Shown piece after piece: positions 56,665-64,000 of a stretch of 64,000 nucleotides of DNA. Every line of letters begins with the position of its first letter. Within the stretch, counting starts at the first letter, position 1. A model generated the notes under the pieces. It had not been told where the DNA came from and searched no databases. It was given only the letters and a program-made list of their open reading frames with translations. The DNA is from Sorghum bicolor. Its lineage: Eukaryota > Streptophyta > Magnoliopsida > Poales > Poaceae. Location of the stretch: contig NC_012871.2 in NCBI RefSeq assembly GCF_000003195.3, positions 6,249,997-6,313,996 of the forward strand. The letters are read 5' to 3'. Both the position numbers and the translations under genes were made by a program.

Positions 56665-58845
56665 TCAAGCACCAGGGGGTGGCATGAAAGGACCAAGCAA
56701 ATACATGAGAACGAAAACATGAGTGACAAACTCACCACCCTTGGTTAGATGCTCGGCGTGGAAAGCTGCCCCGCAACGTGGCGCGGTGTAGTAAAGCATC
56801 TCCGCCCAAACCGCAGCAATAAGGTCCCAGCGCTCAGCTTCATCCTTGATGCTAATCAGCTCCCGGGCCACCTCACGTGCACGGGGTAGGACTGGAGAAG
56901 AATATAGAGCTTCAGCACTCTGACAGTGTTTCTTCATGTGATCCTTGGCAGCGGCATCGTTACTGTCATCGTTGGTCGATTCTTCATGCTCTATCTGGAC
57001 AATTTCATCTTGTTCTTCCTGCTTGGTGGGTTCTCCTTCATGCTTGACCTTGCTTGTTTCGACTTGTTCCTTTGATTCTTCATGCTCCACCTTGATTTCT
57101 TCAGAAAGAAGAAGCTTCGTGATGGCAGCATCTTCGTGATCACCTGACAGCGATATCTTTTTTGCAATTTCATCTATGGTGTCGTCATGTACAACTTGGG
57201 AGTAGGTAGTAAGCATCACACCGCACTTGAAGACAAGGTACATGATGTAGTTCGATAGCTCTCTGCTTATCTGCTTATAGTCGTGCTTCTTCAATAATCC
57301 ATATGAAGAAGTGGTGGCGGCGTCCTTGTGACCGGTGTAATGAAAGCAGATGTCTGTTGCAATGTGCCATACGAGCATGCTTCTTGGGAAATCAACACCG
57401 GTTCTGACGCTATCCTCAAGTGCTCTTAGTGTGGTTGTCATCGGCTTGCGGTGATGAAGCGCAAGCTGGCCACGGGTGCAGGAAATGTTCCATTCTTTTC
57501 TTGTTCCTGAGGCTAACAAAGTGTCGAGGATGAACTTCTTCATGGGCATACTGAGGTCTATATTATCACGTCCGGGGCCACACTCTAACAAAATGTCGAA
57601 GCTAAGAAAGTGTATGTTGCTAAGCAACTTGTAGGGTACCTTTGCACTATTGATCATGTTGTATTGGTTGAGCTTTTGGCACCACTGTTTCTTGTTGGGC
57701 AAAAACAAGCTGACAACAGAGGACACATCTAGTACTATTGCTCCCACAAGCAGTAGGTAGGACACCATGATATCAACTCTGCCTCTGCTACCATGGAGTA
57801 GTGGGTCCCCCTTATTGGCGGTCGCGAAGAGCACCAGGGCTATCGGGATTGCGACATACGGGAAGAGGGTGGATGCCCCGTAGACAAGGGAATGAAAGAC
57901 AATTAATGAAACTGGGAAAGGCTTAGATAGCGATCCTGAACCAACTGATGAACCCTCCTTGTGCTTTAAAGGAGCAGTGGAACCATCTGTCAAACTCTCT
58001 ACAACATAACCTTTGGTGTAGAGTCGTGAGTAGCACTGTACAAGAAGTGTTCCCACGTGCTCATAGGCATTCTGGCGGTCATCACGACACAGGAACTCAT
58101 CGAGCATGCCTGGTAGCTTCCCATTCTCAGCTAAGGTGATGGTTCGCACTGCGTTGAGGGGAGCATCCCCTGCCATGATGTCAGTTGTGAGATTGTAGGA
58201 CTCCATGAACCGTGAACGCTCTGTACTGCGTTTGGACAACCTATCAAGAACTCCTCCCATGTATTCTATGGCATTTTCCCTTTGGTCCTCATAAGAAATT
58301 CTGCCTTGCCCAAACAACTTCCAAGACAAGGGGCTCTTCAGAAACTTTGGGCACGCAAAGTAGAGATACGCAGTACGCCCCGCGTACTTCAAGAACCCAG
58401 AGACGAACACGAGAACCAACGCCCCCTTGAGTCGGCGGTCCGGCCAAGAGGACTTGCCCACGACGTAACAGGCGACTACTGCCTGGATGACCAGGTTCAG
58501 CAGGTGCCGCTTCCACAGCTCGTTGTCCTGCATGGAGAAGGCCGTCATGGTCTCCTGCCCGCCCAGGTGGACCAGCACGAACGGCGCCCAGAAGGGCATG
58601 AGCCCTTGGTCGCTCGGCTCGATCGTGCGGATGGCGAGGTGGCCCAGCACGAAGGTGGCCACTGAGTCGGCCGATAAGTAGGCAAGCCACAGGACCAAGC
58701 GCCGCAGGCCATTGTTGCTACGCATCCGTGTTCCTGCGAAGAGGAAGAGGAAAACTTGCAGGAACAGGCTGAGGATGATCATGCTGTGGATCTCCCACGT
58801 GTACCACAGCTCTTGGACAGCAGGCACCAAGCTGAATGGATGCAA
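56665..58845 (-). CDS. DUF4220/DUF594 family membrane protein
   Basis: A 726-codon open frame without introns encodes a multi-pass protein of a large plant family whose function is unknown. The N-terminal DUF4220 part has hydrophobic segments near residues 22-37, 48-70, 82-96, 114-130 and 140-163, then about 309-343 and 358-382. It carries the family signature LGGQETMTAFSMQDNELWKR (94-113). Central blocks WHIATDICFHY (493-503) and LSNYIMYLVF (530-539) are also typical. The C-terminal DUF594 part covers about 655-719 (RWDLIAAVWAEMLYY, then GGEFVTHVFVLMYLLGPF). Residues 583-640 are a Glu/Lys-rich linker. The open frame begins with TTG at 58845 just after an in-frame TGA; the first ATG is at 58782 (residue 22), which would cut off the conserved Trp-rich N-terminus. 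A short upstream coding exon joined at the CAG near 58830 is possible. Its downstream flank is duplicated at 61860. Confidence 0.85.
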   Translation of the reverse strand: MHPFSLVPAVQELWYTWEIHSMIILSLFLQVFLFLFAGTRMRSNNGLRRLVLWLAYLSADSVATFVLGHLAIRTIEPSDQGLMPFWAPFVLVHLGGQETMTAFSMQDNELWKRHLLNLVIQAVVACYVVGKSSWPDRRLKGALVLVFVSGFLKYAGRTAYLYFACPKFLKSPLSWKLFGQGRISYEDQRENAIEYMGGVLDRLSKRSTERSRFMESYNLTTDIMAGDAPLNAVRTITLAENGKLPGMLDEFLCRDDRQNAYEHVGTLLVQCYSRLYTKGYVVESLTDGSTAPLKHKEGSSVGSGSLSKPFPVSLIVFHSLVYGASTLFPYVAIPIALVLFATANKGDPLLHGSRGRVDIMVSYLLLVGAIVLDVSSVVSLFLPNKKQWCQKLNQYNMINSAKVPYKLLSNIHFLSFDILLECGPGRDNIDLSMPMKKFILDTLLASGTRKEWNISCTRGQLALHHRKPMTTTLRALEDSVRTGVDFPRSMLVWHIATDICFHYTGHKDAATTSSYGLLKKHDYKQISRELSNYIMYLVFKCGVMLTTYSQVVHDDTIDEIAKKISLSGDHEDAAITKLLLSEEIKVEHEESKEQVETSKVKHEGEPTKQEEQDEIVQIEHEESTNDDSNDAAAKDHMKKHCQSAEALYSSPVLPRAREVARELISIKDEAERWDLIAAVWAEMLYYTAPRCGAAFHAEHLTKGGEFVTHVFVLMYLLGPFMPPPGA

Positions 58846-60771
58846 TTCACCATTGATACCTCATTAATATTTTAAATGGATATTGTATTTAAAATTTATT
58901 TAGAAATTGGACTTCTAGCTAATAATTAATCAAAACTGTTTACCTACCCTTCTTTTATTTTCTTTAATACTTCAACATAATACTCATAGGTGTATGTACT
59001 TGTTATCCTTGCCCAGTTGTGATTGTTTCTTAATTATTAATTACTCTATAAATTTTTCATCCACCTCCATGCATTGTATTTAATATATCGAGGCACATTT
59101 CCTACAGTGCATCCCCTCACAGATTTATTAGTAGCATTACTCTTTCCTCACAAATTTACTTTTCATCACTTCCTCACATACATGTATAAAGTGTCTACAT
59201 GGCGACACACATCATGAGTGTATAGCTTAAATTAGTATTTGTATATCAACAATAATATAAATAGGTAATTTAGAATCATATATAAGTTTACTTTTGGATA
59301 TTTTTGTCCGACGTACATGATGATAAATAGATTAAGCATTAGATATTACTTTTGGTTATTTTAATAACATACGTGGGTCATAGCAATAAAGTGATTTTTT
59401 TTATGGTGTGCCTCTATCACTAGGGAGGTAGTAATCAATTTTCACAGACGTGTTTAGTCTTATTCTGCATAGGGCCAAGCCCTCCCATAAAATTATGGAA
59501 GCCTTGTTTTGTAATTCATTTTTCTCTTTGGGCCTAAGGCCTTGTAAGGTGTATACAATTCTCCTTTTTATAATAGAAAATATCAGTAGGGGCCTCCCCT
59601 GCTGTTCACCTCAACAAAGAAAGAGCACGTGAGAGAGTTGCCTATCTTTGTATTAAGAAGAAAACCATGTCGCCAACCTGGGACATATTTGATGGTGATT
59701 ATACTGCACAATTATTAACTAGAGGGGTGAGGTTTCAATGCTTGTGCTCCTAGACCTATTGTTGCTACCATCGACCAACCTATAGTTGCAATGTATTGTT
59801 TTAGCCCTAATTGAATCCAACGTTGTCCTTTTCGCAAGATGATGTTCATCACCTGACTTCAAAAAAGAACCACTTCTCCACATGACTCCCTCGGCCACAC
59901 TGCCATCAATCTCTCCCGCGAATCTATGGACGGGTCTATAGTCTCCTTCGTTGGTGACAACCTTGTACCAGCACCATGATACATGCATAGAGTCTAGACT
60001 CATCAATGTGGAGACCGAATCCTAGTGGTACTCTCCCCCAATATATGGGCCAAGTAGGGAAGGAGTCTAGAGGAGGAAAAGAAAGGAATGGAAGTGCACC
60101 AATGTCTACCTTCCTAGCAGTGCATCAATCGAGCGGAGTGGGAAATATCTCCCTTCAATGGTCCTTTGGTGATGACTCACGCATTGGATTTTGCCTCATG
60201 GAGAGCTTCTAAAATTTCACTCATGAAGATGCTAATGAACTAGTGCTCAACCTCCTTCCGCGGCCGTGTTGGATTTCATGCAAAGAAGAAAGAGAGAGAA
60301 ATGGGACGATCTCACAAGCTAGAGAGAAGAGAGTAGAGTAGGGAGAAAAGAGAGAAAGAGACCATTGGGGGACACACATCATTCATGGGCTAAAGCCCAC
60401 ACCAATGAAAGATAAAAGGGAGGTAGCGACCAAATCACTCTCTATAAGCCAGGTAGGAGGTAATTAACTTTGAAAACTGGAAATCAAGGGTAATAAGCCT
60501 ACAAGCGATTTTCAATAGTCGATTTCGCCACGGTCAGAAAACCTTACAATTATGGTTGTGAAAAGGTGCAGTGTTGGCAGACCAAATTATTCAAAATATT
60601 ACACACACACACAATGTGGGGGAACACGCCAAAAAAGTGTAAATATATGCATTTTAGGACATTGATATGATCTTTAATGTACTACAATAATACCTATACA
60701 AATGTTCTGGTAGTTGGTTTCACGATTAATCTTTGTTGTTTTGACCGGAGTCAGTAGAAGATGCCCTTAGC
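58846..60771. other. Intergenic DNA upstream of the DUF4220 gene
   Basis: No second gene is supported. The first few hundred bases on the right side of the gene should hold its promoter and perhaps a first exon; no clear TATA box or ATG exon could be chosen. At 60603-60614 there is a short (CA)n run. The 59440-60420 stretch has no recognised coding content. Confidence 0.4.
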
Positions 60772-60887
60772 TTTTTATTATTATTATTTCAGACCAGCCT
60801 AATTTTCTGCCATAGAGTCGAGAACTCGGGTATGCTGCTCAGCTAGGTCCTCTAAGCCTCTAACCACTAGGCTACAGATCCTTTTGC
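60772..60887 (-). mobile_element. SINE remnant with tRNA-like head
   Basis: On the minus strand an A box TAGCCTAGTGGT (60863-60874) is followed 47 bp later by a B box GAGTTCTCGACTC (60815-60827). The unit ends in an AATAATAATAATAA-type A-rich tail (60772-60789). This is the structure of a tRNA-derived SINE. Confidence 0.55.
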
Positions 60888-60907
60888 ATTTCACGATTAA
60901 TCTATTA

Positions 60908-61167
60908 CTCCCTCCATTCCAAATTATAAGACGTTCCAAAAATCTTGGAGAGTCAAAGCATTTCAAGTTTAACCAAAATTATAAATCAAATTATAAAGAT
61001 TTTTTTATATCAAATAGGTATAGTATGAAAATATAATTGATGAGTAATCTAATGATATTTAGTTGACATCATAAATATTATTATATTATCATATAAATTT
61101 GGTCAAACTTGAGAAACTTTGACTCTCCAAGATTCTTGAAACGTCTTGTAATTTGAAATAGAGGGAG
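60908..61167. mobile_element. Stowaway MITE, long hairpin
   Basis: CTCCCTCCATTCCAAATTAT at the left and ATTTGAAATAGAGGGAG at the right, with TA at 60906-60907 and 61168-61169. The inverted repeat is long: AATCTTGGAGAGTCAAAG pairs with CTTTGACTCTCCAAGATT, so the transcript would fold into a near-perfect hairpin. Confidence 0.9.
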
Positions 61168-61169
61168 TA

Positions 61170-61859
61170 AATGCTAGTAATGTTTGTGATGTTTTTGCTA
61201 TAATCTCTTATATTTACGGAGAGAGGGAGCAGTTGGCAAGACTAAACTTGGTAGTTCTTCGCACAAACTATAAGAAGAATTGAGCGTATGAGTGTAAACA
61301 TGTACTAAAATGGAACATGACAACTATATTGATTCTGGATAATAAATGAATATAATAATAAACAAAATGAAAGCAAGAAAAGACATCTAGTTACCGTGGT
61401 TCTTTCATCAGATCACCCCTGCCAGGTTCGGCACCAGTAGTTATAATGGGCCTCATTTTAATATTTGGTACACGCAAGCACAGCACGCAGTGTTGCCTAG
61501 CTTGCTGCAGTAGTATATTTGTAATGATTGGGATGATTGGTGATCGGCAAGTTTGATACACACTTTATGCGGCAACGAGATCTTGCTTCGGTAGAGAGCA
61601 AAGTTCATATGTCTGTAAGATGCTTGCTTAAATAGACCGCAAAGCTAACCGACAGAATTTCGTCTCTTGTTCTGCAACATTTCTCTTGTAGCTACGCAAA
61701 GCTGGCGGACCTCAGATTCAATTCTGTCGTTCCTTTGGAAAGAGCAGTTGTCGGTGGTAAGTTTCCTGAGCACGTTCTTGAGCCCCTCGATCCACCGGCC
61801 CGCCGGATCGGATCCCCCAAAAACCCTACCTGCAGGTCTCCACGCATGTGGCTCACGGC
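61170..61859. other. Intergenic DNA, nothing recognised
   Basis: No coding region, RNA gene or element end can be supported between the Stowaway and the duplicated flank. Confidence 0.4.
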
Positions 61860-62278
61860 ATTTGAGGTCGCCCAGCTTAGCATTCATTGGCAAATCTCGA
61901 CACTGCTCGACCTGCAACATGAAAAAGGATGCGCGGATCAGATGTGAAAATCAGAACGTCGCGCTTGGGAAGTGCCGTAGTGATGCCCTGCTCATGCCAG
62001 CCGTGATCCATCGCCCCTCCACGTACGCCGCGATGACAGCGACCGTGATGCTGCATGCGCTCGTCCGCGCGGGCAGTGCCGCGCGCCCAGGTCTCGTCAA
62101 GGTTGATGATCGGTTATCACGGATCAGCTCATAGATATGCTTATTAGCAGCTTAAGGGTCATCTGATTCGACCAAATGCTCAGTAATTAAAGCTCAAAGT
62201 TCAATCACTACGTACACACAACGTACGAAATACACGATGGAACTTGCATTCAATGAAATTCAAGAAAAAAGTTCCATT
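61860..62278. repeat. Duplicated flank, copy 2, cut by a CACTA element
   Basis: Same order and orientation as 56055-56450. The similarity stops at GTTCCATT, exactly where the CACTA transposon starts at 62279. In copy 1 the DUF4220 stop codon lies about 215 bp further on; in copy 2 the equivalent sequence is not in the window. Confidence 0.85.
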
Positions 62279-62289
62279 CACTACCGGAT

Positions 62290-62890
62290 TCAGCATATTT
62301 GCCGAGTGCCCCAGGCACTTGGCGAACCCACTAAAACATTCGGCAAAGCCTTTGCAAAGTGATGCACTCGGCAAAGCCGAGTTAGAAAACAACAGCTACT
62401 CGGTAAATTATGTTTGCCGAGTGCCTTTTATCGGGGCACTCGGCAAACACTTTGCGAGTGCCTAACATGCACTGGGCAAAAAAAAGTGGTCTGACGGCCG
62501 TCCGCTGTCGGACGACCGTTAACGTCCATGTTTGCCAAGTGCCATTGGGTGCCGAGTGCATTTCGACAGCACTCGGCAACACATGTTTTTAAAAATATTA
62601 AACGGCCGGAGAAATGGTTTTTTGAAAAATCATTTACCGAGTGCTGCACTCGGCAATTTAACGTTGCCGAGTGCCGCTTCAGGAGCACTCTGCAAACCTT
62701 TGGTCACCTTTGCCGAGTGCCTGCGCCTGGCACTCGGCAAAGCTTTGGTCACCTTTGCCGAGTGCCCCCTTGCACTTGGCAAAAAATTGTAGCACTCGGT
62801 AAAGAATCTCCAGAATAGGCTCTGGAGAACTCTTTGCCGAGTGCTGCACTCGGCATACCCTGCCTTTGCCGAGTGCAACACTCGGTAAAG
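62290..62890. repeat. CACTA subterminal repeat array (TTTGCCGAGTGC)
   Basis: About twenty near-copies of a 10-12 bp motif occur in both orientations, spaced irregularly. Open frames through the array are repeat artefacts. Some copies are decayed (TTTACCGAGTGC, CACTTGGCAAA). Confidence 0.88.
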
Positions 62891-63155
62891 GCATGCCAGA
62901 ATATAATTTTTAATTTTTATTGCTTAGAATCCACATACAAACACAAGAAATATATATGTTCACAGGCTAATCAATATATCCATCCATTCACAAACATATA
63001 TATCACAAATACGAATATATTACAACCATAAGTTCACAACCACACATCACATGTCCATCACAATAACAAGTTCACAATCCATGACAATAACAAGTTCATA
63101 AGTTCACTTGTCCATCACAATCTCACATGTCCACCAACCATCCACGACCAAATAG
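62891..63155. other. AT-rich interior of the CACTA element
   Basis: Short imperfect repeats of ACAAGTTCACAA and CACATGTCCA occupy 63020-63140. No coding content. Confidence 0.5.
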
Positions 63156-64000
63156 CTAGAGGGGGCTCTCACTCGGTTGGCGGCCTACGGTAGCACGGCG
63201 ATAAATCCACGTCTTGATCTCCCCGTACAGGTGGTAGAGTGTTGGAAGCATCTGAGCCATGCTACACAATGCAAATGAGATTGCATATGTCATCTGTTTC
63301 GCGGATTCCTCGGTCATGAAAAGTCGTTGGATCCTCGGTATGAATGGAAGGTACCGAAGGATCTTCATGCCGATTTTTGTTTGCTTCTTCCGACCATCAC
63401 CAGGCTCTACCTCCATGTACCTAGAGGATTGACACTTTGGACAGTATTTATCATCCGCATGTGCTCCCCTGAATAAGATGCATCCATTTGGACAAGCATG
63501 TATCTGCTCGTATGACATCTTAAGTGAACGAAATATTTTCTGTGACTCGTACATGTTCTTCGGCAGAACATGATCATCCGGAAGCAAGGTGTCAATTACT
63601 GCCAACAGGTGATCGAAGGATTCTCTACTCCAGCTAAACTGGGACTTCACAGCCATTAGACATGCAATGGCATCCAGTTTAGAAACCTTGGTACGCCTGT
63701 GAAGGGGTTGCTGTGCCGCCTCCAACATGGCGTAAAACGCCTTTGCAGATTTCTCTGGCTCCTGCTCCTGCTCCACACTTCCTTCATTGAATGCCATATC
63801 ATGGTCATTTAACATGTCCGCCACCCCAGCACCATCATCATACTCTTCGATCTGTTGCCGCACAACCTACTCGCTCGCACGATGGCGTTCACCATGCATG
63901 GTCCACTGGGTATAGTTTGCTACAAATCCATTGTTGACAAGATCTTTACTCATCTCGTCATATGTTCTCGTCCTCTTGTTTTTGCACTTCCTACACAGAC
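63156..64000 (-). pseudogene. CACTA transposase N-terminal part, stop and truncated
   Basis: The frame enters from beyond 64000 with LCRKCKNKRTRTYDEMSKDL, the end of the transposase-associated zinc-binding domain (C-x2-C), and continues TQWTMHGERHRASE to a TAG at 63867-63869. After the stop the same frame goes on for 235 codons: an acidic segment, then SWSRESFDHLLAVI and a second Cys cluster, CPNGCILFRG and CPKCQSSRY, typical of En/Spm transposases. After FMTEESAKQM the expected catalytic domain does not appear; the frame drifts into unrelated sequence and ends at 63156, only 0.9 kb from the terminus. It is therefore a stop-containing, 3'-deleted copy, dependent on other elements for mobility. 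Confidence 0.8.

Larger units (their letters stand above)
62279..64000 (-). mobile_element. CACTA (En/Spm) transposon, left end; runs off the window
   Basis: It begins CACTACCGGATTCAGC, a CACTA-class terminus. Subterminal DNA to about 62890 holds many copies of TTTGCCGAGTGC and its complement GCACTCGGCAAA, the binding sites expected for the element's own transposase. A transposase-like frame on the minus strand starts beyond the right edge and ends at 63156. The other end, the 3-bp duplication and most of the element are outside. Confidence 0.9.

Noticed and set aside
60908..61167. Hairpin as a microRNA gene
   Set aside because: The fold is explained by Stowaway inverted repeats; no known microRNA sequence was recognised.
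61667..62134. 155-codon plus-strand frame over the duplicated flank
   Set aside because: The frame is not kept in the matching copy at 56055-56450, so it is not under coding constraint.
62290..62890. Regularly recurring short repeats that might suggest a CRISPR-like array
   Set aside because: The units are 10-12 bp, in both orientations, irregularly spaced, next to a CACTA terminus and in a plant genome; they are transposase-binding subterminal repeats.

Overview
The window is nuclear DNA of a grass, most likely a panicoid of the Andropogoneae (sorghum, sugarcane or maize relatives). The evidence is the mix of GC-rich, few-intron coding sequence with AT-rich intergenic DNA, many Stowaway and Tourist MITEs, Ty3/gypsy elements with long LTRs, and a CACTA transposon with the TTTGCCGAGTGC subterminal repeat family common in these grasses. 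The species is an inference and cannot be fixed from the sequence alone.

Only two ordinary plant genes can be supported. A complete three-exon gene for plastidial 1-deoxy-D-xylulose-5-phosphate synthase (25856-28430, +), the entry enzyme of the MEP isoprenoid pathway, has a TATA box and G-box/C-box elements upstream. A large single open frame (56665-58845, -) encodes a DUF4220/DUF594 multi-pass membrane protein of unknown function; its start codon is uncertain. Part of its 3' flank is repeated at 61860-62278, immediately before a CACTA transposon that runs off the right edge, so a tandem paralogue may lie just outside the window.

Most of the rest is layered transposable elements. At 1189-3257 a CACTA-like element has a solo LTR (2148-3247, TSD GAAAC) in its right end. 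At 8452-16259 a very young minus-strand Ty3/gypsy chromovirus (TSD ATCAC) has almost identical 2.5-kb LTRs but an internal deletion from gag to the end of RNase H. At 29903-40968 an 11-kb plus-strand gypsy-like element has TA...TA LTR ends and TSD GCATG, carries only a broken gag-protease frame, and sits inside the right arm of a small MITE. At 46136-48692 there is the 5' part of an Athila-like element with two tandem protease-like modules, interrupted by LTR-like DNA (48693 to about 51640). Smaller remnants are a gypsy reverse-transcriptase fragment (18700-19520), a Ty1/copia gag-protease fragment (52212-53790), a MULE-like element with GC-rich cargo (54264-55628), a SINE remnant (60772-60887) and a dozen or more MITEs.

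I found no evidence of a new biological system. The most useful observations are a proline-to-glycine change in a conserved DXS motif, the missing ATG of the DUF4220 gene, the mosaic identity of the 3.8-kb LTRs, the unusual TA...TA LTR ends, the duplicated Athila protease module, and several clean nested insertions.
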